Position numbers and translations under genes: made by a program. Below are positions 33,965 through 44,232 of a stretch of DNA of 64,000 nucleotides, one piece after another (the stretch's first letter is position 1; every line of letters begins with the position of its first letter). The DNA is from Lycium barbarum (taxonomy: Eukaryota > Streptophyta > Magnoliopsida > Solanales > Solanaceae): contig NC_083339.1 of assembly GCF_019175385.1 (NCBI RefSeq), positions 111,833,601 to 111,897,600 of the forward strand, in the 5' to 3' direction. Below the pieces are notes generated by a model that had not been told where the DNA came from, made no database searches, and saw only the letters and a list, made by a program, of their open reading frames with translations.

Positions 33965-35579
33965 TGCAACACCTCGTACTCTCATACTAAACCATATCGG
34001 TAACATCCCGTAAGTTTAAGTTAGGTCCTAATGGGTAATATTGGTACTATAATGACATGTTAGTTATATGAATCCCTTTGGGATGATTTCGGGATGATTT
34101 CGAGGGATAAATAGTTGTTTTGAAGTCAAACCAAAAAATGAAGTCCTTAAGGCCTTCTAAACCTATTTGCGTTAGTAATTTGAAAAAACTTCCATCTTGG
34201 AACTGTAGATAATTGAAATACCTTTCCAACGGTATATTATGGAAGTCAAACGGACATCCGTACAAAGAGTTATCGTCATTTTACTGAAGGGTGGCAGAGC
34301 TGAATCTTCACTGAAAATTTCACCCAATGTACGCCCAAGGAGTATTGGAAATACTTCCAAGTACGGGTCGTACATCCTAGGATGAACACTGCCCATTTTT
34401 GGCAGAAAAATGGGTATGGTCTTATTTTGTTCCCATTTTTCATTCTCCCAAACCCTAAGGATGAAATTATTCTCTCCCAAACTCAAGATACTCTAACATA
34501 AGCCATTCTAAGCCATTCCAAGTTAATTCTAACATGTACCCATGATTACTAATCAAGAATTCATCATTCCTAACTTAGGGTTTTCAAGAAAACCCACATA
34601 AAGATCAAGATTCTAGCTTTTGGAGATCTTCTTCAAAGTTCAAGTCTTTAATTCAAGTTTTAGAGCGATTAAGGTAGGTAGGTTACTTTCTACACGTGGG
34701 GAATATTCTTGTTCTTCCCCACGCCACTTCTTCCATAAAGTAAGAGGTTATACGAAAACTAGGGTTTTTAACCTAACTTATGATAACCCTAGGTCCATGT
34801 TCCATGTTATATTATGTATTGTAGTATTCAATAATCCATCATTGAATTCCTTATATTTTATTATGATTATTAAGAATCTGTTTGTAATCCATGAGAACCC
34901 ATACTTTGCAATCCATGGGTTCTTACATGCAAATTATGAACTATTATGCTTATTTTCATGAAACTTCACATGTCTCCATGTTTTCTGTGCAAGATGTATT
35001 GTATAATGATACTCGTGCTATTTTGTAGTTGTACGCCATGTTTACAAGTCATGCTTATGAAAACCATGGGCAGCAAGTGCCACTATTTTCCATGTTATGT
35101 TTTGGGAGTTGCACAGATTACCGAGAAGACTCAGATAGCCTGAAACTACGTTTGTCACTGCAGTATAAGAATCGCTTCGCCCAGTTAGGATGATTCCTTC
35201 ATGTTTTCCCCATTGAGGGATTTGGATCCATTCATGTCATGTTCATTCTTGTACCCCGGCAATCTATAAGATGGCTTAGCTGATGGGGCAGATATCAGAC
35301 TCCATGTGAAAATGTGGTGGTTACAAGTCGGTTATGTTAATGCTCTCCCACAAATATTTTATCATGTTATATTTTTGTATATGTATCCATGTCCATGATC
35401 ATGTTCCAGTTCCTATTATGTTATTTACATGTCCCAAGTCATTTCATTCAGTGGCTTTACATACTAGTACATTCAATGTGCTGACATCCCCTTTTATTGG
35501 CTGGGGGCCTGCATTTCACGATGCAGGTACAGATTCACAGGATGACGCATCTGCTTAGTAGAACAGCATTCGTATCAGC
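33965..35579 (+). repeat. 3' LTR of the second LARD-like element, truncated
   Basis: Starts TGCAACACCTCG and follows the left LTR up to CATTCGTATCAGC, then departs at 35579. About 400 bp of the LTR's 3' end is missing. Small internal indels relative to the left LTR are present, for example around 34915-34960. Confidence 0.8.
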
Positions 35580-35889
35580 CTCTTGTGGAAATTGTTTGCA
35601 CCTCTTGAAACCTACAATATTTTTTTCAATCATTCTCAGCATGATTATTATTCATGCCTATATTATTGGCCTGACGTTTGCCATCATAGTCATTGTCCAG
35701 ACAGGCGACATCAAAGAGTTATATCCGCTCGCCGACAGCGGAAACTCTTTGATTCTCTACCAGAATCGTAGAAACTTTGATACCAATTTAAAAGGAAAAT
35801 ATTTTATTGATAAACTTTATGAATGCTTTCTACTACTTCCACAATCACTCTTGTTTTCTCTGGTTCTCTCTTGTTTTCTCTTATTATGA
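35580..35889 (+). other. Unidentified coding-like segment after the LTR break
   Basis: At the point where the LTR homology stops, an open plus-strand frame (35497-35889) continues with a hydrophobic stretch of about 30 residues (FSIILSMIIIHAYIIGLTFA) and a hydrophilic part (TGDIKELYPLADSGNSL). The base composition, with GCTCGCCGACAGCG, is unlike the surroundings. I do not recognise a family. It may be an exon fragment or other inserted DNA, or chance. Confidence 0.3.
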
Positions 35890-37070
35890 AAATAGCTATT
35901 AGCACCCCTATTTCTAATAGTAAGAAACTCACTTTAACTCAAAACATGAAAATCTATTCCTATACTAATTTGACTATAAATCATAACTGGACATGGATTA
36001 CAATATCAAATTCTAACCTATTTTGATTTCTTACAATTTTGAATTATTATTTCCAACACGGATTATGGAGTACTCTTTTGATTTATACAAAGAATGAATT
36101 ATGGAGTATTAAAATGATATGGAAAGTTATTAAAAAAGAAAAATTTATGAGTTTTTCCTTTTTGAAGTAGAGAATAAATTTAGTGTGATAATTGGAGAAG
36201 ATTGAGGAGGCAAAGGCGGCAAATTGCAATACAAAAGGAAGAAGATACTGAATTGAGTGGAAAGAAATAAAGAGGAAAAGGAAAAAAGGATAAATCCAAT
36301 ACAACATAAATAATAGTAGTAAAACATGGAAAAGGAAATAAAATAAAACAAAAAAAATTATATCTCATAGTTTTAAGTTGTGTTACTTTTTGTTTAACCA
36401 CTTCTCTCTCTTTTTAACATTTTTTTTTTTTACATTTAAAATAGTAAAAGGTCATAGAAGTACATAATTTTAACTTTCAACGAAAATGTACACATTCTTC
36501 AAACACTGTTAGAAGTTGGATAGATGATTCTAACCTAATTTTGTTTTATTACACCCTTACTCATAAGGTTTGCATCGTATTGGTTATGTGCTTTTTCAAT
36601 ATTTTTGTTTTTCAAATTCCCTACTTTGTATGATTTCATGTCTTCTAACTACCTACCATGTAGAGTTTTTAACATCTTTTAGGATGAAATTTTTCATGTA
36701 ATTGTTTTTCATCAAGTTATTATAAATAGTTTCTCTCTCTTTTTCATTCCGTTATGAGAAACGTAACACCTCCTACAATATATTTAAATCTATGTTGTAC
36801 ATTGATCTTTTGCCTTTTCAAATTCGTTAACATCAATAAAACTTTGTTCATTCACCCTAACGATTGTTATTCAACTAAGAAATTATCTTGTTGTTTTAAA
36901 TTATAGTTGTAATTAGTAACAACAAATTCACTCCTACAATGAATTATTTCACCTGTTATTAATTAAGTTTGCATTGCTTAAAATGTGACTTAAAAGTTTA
37001 AACTAGCTACTACAATATAAATAAATTATACTTAACCATATAGCTTATGTTGTTGTACTACATCTATAAA
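35890..37070. other. AT-rich intergenic stretch
   Basis: No gene or element recognised. Purine-rich around 36120-36350, otherwise AT-rich. Confidence 0.6.
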
Positions 37071-37277
37071 TGTCATGACCCAAATTACATATCGCGCGGG
37101 CACCTACCGTACTATTACCTAGTAGGCGAGACCTTACCAACCAACCCATTATTGAAAACTCGTCTTTACAACTAAGTAACTGCTAACATAAGTAATAGGT
37201 AGAAAACATCATAATCCTTTTCATAAAATCAAGAGAAAACTTCCCATTTTCCGGGATCTAGTCTAGACATGTACAAG
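37071..37277 (-). repeat. Gypsy LTR, first part (split by a nested solo LTR)
   Basis: Begins TGTCATGACCC on the plus strand, the terminal pattern of the 12783 LTR family. The body resumes at 40240 after the nested insert; TSD ACAAG stands on both sides of the break. Confidence 0.75.
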
Positions 37278-40239
37278 TGTCACAACCCATTTTAGCCTAG
37301 GTCATGCGGGCACCTACCATTCCTACCTCGATAGGCGAACCCTTAACTCAACGTCTACAATCAATAAACATAATAAAATAGCGGAAGAAGTAAATGACGT
37401 AAGTCTCACAATATGATATAATATAGATAAATGCGGAAGTAAATGAATCCACCACAGTATCTGGTCTTTTTATACAAAAGTATCTAAATCCGAATACTAA
37501 GGTCTGAATAATAATATATAAATGTCTCAAATCATGTCTTGAGTGAAAAGTAAGACATAAGCAAAGGATGAGTCTTCGAGGTCAGCGGACGCCATGCTCA
37601 CCCTGGAAAACTCAAGTAGAAGCTGAGGAATCGATCAGCCATGAGTTAGAGAAGTAGATCCGGCCTGATACTCTGCATTCATAAAAGAAGGCAGCAAGTG
37701 CAGGTCAGTACAAACAACAGTACTGGTAGTCATCATAGGCCGACTAAGCATAGTTAACACAATTAAGAAAATAACGCAGATCAACCAGTAAAGCAATCAC
37801 GCATGGAACAGTACAATCATAATCGAGTATCCATCAACACCTCTATACGTATCTAACCCCAATAAGATAAGTTTGAATATATCCAATCCTGGGACAATCA
37901 ACACAATAGAATCAACACCACAATCGTCACAATACAATCATCACGACATCTCACTCAAGTCATAATGCAATGCAATGCAATAATGGTATGAATACGATGT
38001 CATGCCATGCTATGCGAATGAGATGTACACATATACTCCAGACGGAAATATCGACGTCTCGGCAGCACAACCCAGTGTGACTCGTGAAGTCTGAGTGCCA
38101 CCTATCCCGGATCTTTGCCAAACAGACAGACGGGGCCCTGACTAATTGCTCACAGGGGGGGTCCCACCGGCACCACTCTGGGGGACCCGCGGAGCCCATG
38201 TACTATAATCGAATTCGGGATAACATCGGAAACGGTCATGCAATAACGATGCCCGAACATACCATCGGATATCGGCCTCCTCACAATCACTCGAAAGAGT
38301 TGTCAAATATTAGTTTCATAAATCAACGATTCCGGAATTGAACCTTGGATATCGGCCTCTTCACAATCACTCAAGTAAAAGGGTTTATTAAGTGTCAGTT
38401 TCATATAAACAACGATTCCGGAATGGATCTTCGGACATCGGCCTTTTCCATAATCACTCAAGTAAAAGAGTTTATTAAATATCAGTTTCACTCAATCAAC
38501 GATACCATATCATCACCGAGTATTGGCCATGCATGATAATTATGAGAAGATGTGTGCAATGCATATATCAATCATCAACAAACAAGCTCAATATCATAAG
38601 TACCTCAACGGGCACGCCAATAATGCATCACATCACAATACCAACAGTGGGTATGCCAACATATATAATCAAGTACCAACAGCGGATACGCCAATAATAT
38701 ATCAATAATCTCAAGTACCAACAGCGGGTACACCAATAATATATGAAGTACAAATACCACCAACGGGTATGTCAACCCTATCCAAATCAGGACGATAAGC
38801 GACTTTCGTTATCTACCAACTAAACATGGCATCAAGCCAACACAATTTAACAATCAAATACACATAACGGGGTGGCTAGTCCCAACACACATCAGGGCCC
38901 AACCTAAATCAATGTCCATCCCAACTTCACACCCGACGGTTCACATGCTGTCTCCGACATCATAATCTAAATATGTGATTCACTATACTAAGTCTCACCA
39001 AAGGTAAACCATAACCTACCTGGACTGCCAACACCAACAAGTCACTCTATCGCCTTGCCCTTTTTCTGAAGTTCAGAACCAAAGTAGTCTAAGCATAATC
39101 TAATTCTAAGTTAGAAATCATGAATAATGATATTAATATTACTATGATATCAATTAGGTCCATTTTAACCCTAGAAATTGGAGAAACGGGCCCACAAGGG
39201 CGAAACGGGAAATTCACGGGTGAAATACCAAATTGAATCCTAGTTAATCATAACCCCATCATTAATTGTTGATTTAGCTCAAGAATTATCCCCAAATATG
39301 ATTTTAGTAAAAAACCCCAAATTGGGTATGAACCCTAATTCTCCAAATCCGAAATTCAACCTTAAAAGTGAAAGATATATGATCACTAAGCTTAGATTCG
39401 TCATATTTTAGTATTACCATCATCAATTTTATCAATTATAATCCTAGGGATAAACCTTCCAAAACCCTTCTTCAAATTCTACTTCTAAGGGATTAAAAAA
39501 GGAAGGGATGATTCTAAGATGTTAATGATTAAAGAGAAGTAAGTGATTAGACCAAGCTTTATCTCCAAGAAATTCCTCAATTTATCCCCAAGAGCAGCCT
39601 TCCCAAGCTCCAATATCGAGTTATGACATAATGAGGGTCTAAGTCTTATTTTAAGACACATTTAATGAAATTCCCCAACCCCGTGACCGCCACGGTGAAG
39701 GAATTGCCGCTACAGCGGGGCCACTGCGGCGGCTGGGACACCGCTACAGCGGTGAGGCCCAATTACTCATGACAGTCCCAGCGGTCACTACACCGCGATA
39801 GCGGTACCGCTGGGGCGGCTCTGTTGCTGCCGTTGCGGGCACCAGACACCAGAAATCCCCATGTTTTTCTAAGTCTTCCATCGAATTTTCGGGTTATTCC
39901 CGAGGCCATCTGCTCATACCCCAACCACCTAAACTTATACATATGCTACGAACGCACTCGTGGTCTCGAAATTTCCAACGGAGGTCTCGTTGATCGAGTC
40001 AACCGTCGGAGCCTACTTGTTATTTCCCATCCAAAGTCCCGAGATGCACCAAAAATGCATTGGGAAACGAACCAATCATACATACCAGTTCTAAATAATC
40101 ATCCGGACCTCTCGGAGTCGACGAACTCCGAAAGAGGTCTGTTTGCCCAAAAGTCAACCTCGGGTCAAAAATGAGTCAATCACTGCTCGGAAGTGGTGAA
40201 AGTGCGAAAAGAGCCCTAACGACCAAACAGGTCATTACA
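37278..40239 (-). mobile_element. Solo LTR of a Gypsy element, TSD ACAAG, nested in a related LTR
   Basis: Plus-strand ends are TGTCACAACCC and GGTCATTACA, flanked by a perfect ACAAG (37273-37277 and 40240-40244). The 2962-bp interval is homologous to 12783-15470. A tandem-like set of CAACGATTCCGGAAT blocks lies at about 38325-38500, repeated blocks with CGGG(T/C)A(C/T)(G/A)CCAA at 38608-38780, and a GC-rich palindrome island at 39680-39840. No coding domain. Confidence 0.92.
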
Positions 40240-41850
40240 ACAAGAGCTTCTATGATACAAGGAATAGACCGAAAATAAAATGATAACACAACTTCTGTCT
40301 GGAATGAGATACACAAAAGCTGCCGGAGGATATCTACCGCTGCAACATAAAGAGCCCTCCAACCAATTACCTGAAAACACACCTACACTCCGGAGGGAAT
40401 GTTGCTGCAACATAAAGAGCCCTCCAAGAAATTATCTGAAAACATACCTACACTCCGAAGGGAATGTAGCAAGAGTAGTATCAGTACACCACACGTACTG
40501 AAAAGCATCATAAGCCGATCAAGATTAGTTCACGCAACATAATATGAAATTATGCAGAAGAAACATGTGTTAATTAACGATTACAATTATTTGCTATTCC
40601 CATTAAATAACAACGCATCATGAAATCACTCAGAGCCCCTCTATTAATATCACTTACTTAATCACATAATAAGGAATAACATAACCCAATGAGTCACCTA
40701 TTTCGTAGACTCTCAGACATTCATAACTTGAAAATAAGAAATTGGGACAACTCGTCATACCGCTTTGTCCTATCGTAACTGATTACATTCCCCAATTATT
40801 CCCACAACACAACGAACTTATTAATTAACCTACAGAGGCAATAGTAATACGATTCTAGACAGCCCTCAGCTCTATCTACTTATAGATTATTCCTTCTAAC
40901 AATTATCAACAACCCATGAACAACGGAACACCCAATTTAATGTATTCCATTTTTTTGGTCCTTCCTAACGTAAACATTAAATGCAAGAGAAGCCACAATT
41001 ACTTTACTACGAAGGTATCCAACTCTTAAAATCTCAAAAGTGAGTCATACCTTAATATGATTTCATAAGACTCACGCACACTATCAAACATGATATATAT
41101 ATATATATGCAAAAAGGAAATAATCACGAAAGTGCAATGAAATAAATGTAGTCTCTCACCAACCATGTACACACATGCTAAATGGTAATTTTTTTCCCAA
41201 ATAGCCATGACCTGCTGGGGACCCATGGTGTCCACGTACTACTCGTTCCGGAACGAACCTCTGACCACGAGTTCACAACAAGGCTACATCGTCACCTCCT
41301 GCCAAATGTGCCTTACGTAGATGCATATGGTCCATCTTCAATTATTATCAGTATTATCCATCACAACATATTATTAACAATTTCCATTACGAGCTAATAT
41401 CCACAATGTCTTAGTCAAACATAATCAACACATAAAACACGAAGTGATTCCAGAATCAATGATGTACCAATCGAATTACCACAAGTCATACTAGAACTCA
41501 ATATTAAGCATGCATACCCACAACAGAAATTACTATAGTAAAGTACGTGTCACCTAACATATCGTAATCCAACTTATACTAAGACCAATTTACAACCGCA
41601 TCACACCCCACCCTTAGACCTTCCATGATTACACATGAACACTAATATCCCTCTTAGAACAATTAGCTAAGTTTCTAACTACTGCAGTCCTTTTTAATGC
41701 TAACAATGTCAACCTATCGTATGTCCAACCGAACCTCTTGTCCGATGATCTAATCATGCTTTATCCCGTCAATCCTACACCATATATACATTTCACTAAT
41801 CAAAGTCTAACTCAAGTAAACCATAACCTACCTCGACGCCGAGAAGCTAC
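40240..41850 (-). repeat. Gypsy LTR, second part, truncated at the right
   Basis: Continues the LTR begun at 37071. It carries a direct duplication of a GCTGCAACATAAAGAGCCCTCC-type block (about 40338 and 40404). Homology to the inner solo LTR reaches AACCATAACCTACCT near 41820 and then ends where a different element fragment begins. Confidence 0.65.
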
Positions 41851-42280
41851 CATGAAGGGTGTGATGACATGTTGGGCACAACCTTCATTTGAGGTGGGTT
41901 CGTTTAGTGGTGCAGCTGGCGCCGATGGGTTTGGCCCGGATGAAATTAAGAAGTACATGGCCACCTAGACCAAGATGCAGGATTTGGTGGATGTTCTCCA
42001 GAGTGTGTATAGTTCCTTGGCTGAGGCCTATGGGGAGCTCCGCATGGATCTTGATGCGGAGAAGAAGAAAAATAGGGCTCGGGATAAGCTATTTGCTCGG
42101 ATATGGAAGGGCACCAAGAGGATATTGAAGACAGTGAAACCGCGGTCTAGGCTCCTTAAGGTGACCAAGGACGATGCCAAACAGTTCTCCTTCTTGAGCA
42201 AGTCTGGCCTAAACACTGACGTCTCTAGCAGCTCGAGTACCAGTAGCGGTGAGGTGTCCAGCAAACCGAGGAACCTATGA
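41851..42280 (+). pseudogene. Fragment of a retroelement-associated ORF (C-terminal end, PF20167-like protein)
   Basis: The frame ending at 42280 encodes a charged coiled-coil segment (LVDVLQSVYSSLAEAYGELR), a KLFARIWKG block and a Ser-rich tail. This resembles the C-terminal part of the plant proteins annotated as putative plant transposon protein, which accompany Athila-type elements. A stop interrupts it near 41968. Its N-terminal domain is missing. Compare the ORF at 52621-53897. Confidence 0.45.
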
Positions 42281-42860
42281 TCCCCCATTTTAGCATGCTA
42301 TCTCAGCCCGCGTAGGGCTTCCTTTCAGATATTATTTCCTTTCGTTTTGTGTTTGTGTTTTGGATGTTTGGACAACTTTCATTTCTATTATTTCTCATGA
42401 TCTGTTGAATATTTGTGTTTGGATGGTTTTGTAAGACAATTTCCCTCGTAGGGATAGATGTTTTATGTAAGTTTATGTTTAGGATATTGATGTTTTGCTT
42501 GGTTTTTGGTCGAATTGCACAGGTTTGAAAAATGTGGGAGTAGGTCTTTTTGCTACTGGTTGGCCTTCACTGCAGCGGACGTTTTGTCGCTGCAGCGGTC
42601 TCGTCATAGCGAGACATGGTTCGTGCCAGTGAGGCAAAGAGAAACTATAGGTCTGCCACAGTAGATACTCATGTCGTGGAGATGAACTCGCTACAGCGGG
42701 ACTTATACTGCTGCAGCGAAGAGACTGACACAGTGGGCCAGGGAATGCCCATTTAAAAATTTCGTAAAGTACGGGGAAAACTAGATATTTTACACACATT
42801 CTTCTACTCACGCACATACACGTTTGTAATCGGACACTATGGCTACTTACATTATATATC
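42281..42860. other. Non-coding retroelement DNA with GC-rich palindromes
   Basis: T-rich sequence at first, then an island at about 42560-42730 with CACTGCAGCGGAC, GTCGCTGCAGCGG and similar words. The 128-codon minus frame across it has no domain and is probably chance. Confidence 0.5.
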
Positions 42861-43097
42861 GGCAAATACCAATTTGACTCACCAAGATACCAATTGGAAT
42901 CATCTAGATACCAATTTTACTCAACTTGAATTTCAAGAGACCGAGACAACACGATAGGAATGAAAGAAGAGAGAGTTCCTAGATGCCCTAATAGCCTCGC
43001 GTGGATGGGTATGGTCGTCGACATACCATTTCACGAGACTCTACTAGACACAACTCTTGTACATTGTGAGATCGGTAACCTAGGCTTTGATACCAAC
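42861..43097 (-). other. Leader and primer-binding site of a minus-strand Gypsy element
   Basis: Next to the LTR end at 43098 the minus strand reads TGGTATCAAAGCCTAGGTT, one base from the usual Met-tRNA site. The following 200 bases have the character of an untranslated leader. No gag is found; the element stops near 42861. Confidence 0.7.
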
Positions 43098-43766
43098 TGT
43101 CACGACCCAAATTACGGATTGCGTGGGTACCTACCACGAAAGTGCGTGCAACCTTCTCCAACCGCGTTGCTGGGCCGAAGTTTGGACCGAGAACTTTAAG
43201 AATTTTACGGACACAAAGACAAGGCTTACACCACAATCATACATGCTAGCTTTGAGTAACACGTTCATATACGGGAAGAATTTCTTTTTACGTATTGTAA
43301 ACAAGAACGATATGTGGAGGCTTACCTTGGCGAAGTTTTTTGGGCGCCCTATCCAAGAACCCTCGCAGAAGTCGTCTTAGAATAAGATTTTGGAGAAAAG
43401 TGGGACAAAATCCCAAAAATAAGGCATTTATAGCAGTCTGGCCCATGCTCCTCCGCTACAGCGGTGTTTCTCTAAAACCTTATTCTAAGCCGACTTCTAC
43501 GAGGGTTCTTGGATAGGGCGTCAAAAAAACTTCGCCAAGGTAAGCCTCCAAACATCGTTCTTGTTTACAATTCGTAAAATAAATTCTTCCTGTAGATGAA
43601 CTTGTTCCTCAAAGCTAGAGTGTATGATTGTGGTGTAACCCTTGTCCTTGTGTCTGTAAAATTCCTAGAGTTCTCGGTCAAAGCTTTGGTCCAGCAACAC
43701 GGTTGGAGAAGGTTGCATGCACTTTCGTGGTAGGTGCCTGCGCGATCCGTAATTTGAGTTGTGACA
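43098..43766. repeat. Inverted pair of LTR ends (arms about 290 bp, loop about 90 bp)
   Basis: The left arm starts TGTCACGACCC and the right arm ends GAGTTGTGACA. Within the arms TACCTACCACGAAAGTGC, AACCTTCTCCAACC, GGAGGCTTACCTTGG and CTTATTCTAAG-type blocks reappear in reverse complement. The left arm belongs to the minus Gypsy element whose primer-binding site is at its left. The loop holds CCGCTACAGCGG. The plus-oriented LTR at 51640-52508 contains the same blocks. Confidence 0.85.
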
Positions 43767-44227
43767 ATAACCTACAAGTAAAACACTATAAAGGTCCACA
43801 ATACTTTGAGTTATACATAAATCATCAAGAATTTAAGAGTTCAAATATAAATGAGAGACAGACAGAGAAATGTTCAAATTTAGAAGGAAAATTCATTAAG
43901 GTGTAGGTGATATAGTCATGGTTATAAAATATAAGAGATAAAAAAATAACAATTATACTCGCAAGAGAAGATCTAAGATCATTTGGATGTAAAAAACACT
44001 ACTAGAAATTAAATTTAAAAGACAGTAGGTTCATTGCTCCCAGAGTCCTGGATAATGCATATCTATTAAAAAATTATTTATCAACCATATCTAAGATTGG
44101 TATGAACTCACGTTTTTAACTCTAAATTAAGATGAAATCATTTATATATGTAATTTAATCAATATATACAACAATTGTTTGTATATAATTTTTTTATCTC
44201 TTCTATCTCGAATAAAATTTCAAAAAG
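43767..44227. other. AT-rich stretch, nothing recognised
   Basis: No gene or element ends found between the inverted LTR pair and the next solo LTR. Confidence 0.5.
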
Positions 44228-44232
44228 GTCAT

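Larger units (their letters stand above)
28058..35579 (+). mobile_element. Non-coding (LARD-like) Gypsy-type LTR element, 3' LTR truncated
   Basis: Two same-orientation LTRs (28058-30032 and 33965-35579) flank about 3.9 kb with no gag, protease, RT or integrase. A perfect Met-tRNA primer-binding site follows the left LTR and a purine tract (AAGGGGCAGATAT) precedes the right one. The right LTR breaks off at 35579, so a TSD cannot be read; the bases before the left LTR are CAATC. Divergence between the LTRs is visible but modest. Confidence 0.82.

Noticed and set aside
34620..34961. Open frame of 113 codons, plus strand
   Set aside because: Inside a retroelement LTR; the partner LTR at 28755-29000 breaks the frame.
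39824..40174. Open frame of 116 codons, plus strand
   Set aside because: It lies wholly inside a solo LTR, has no domain, and the homologous LTR at 15000-15310 does not keep the frame.
42479..42865. Open frame of 128 codons, minus strand
   Set aside because: Crosses a palindromic GC island and LTR-type DNA; no recognisable domain; Ser/Pro-rich content fits chance.
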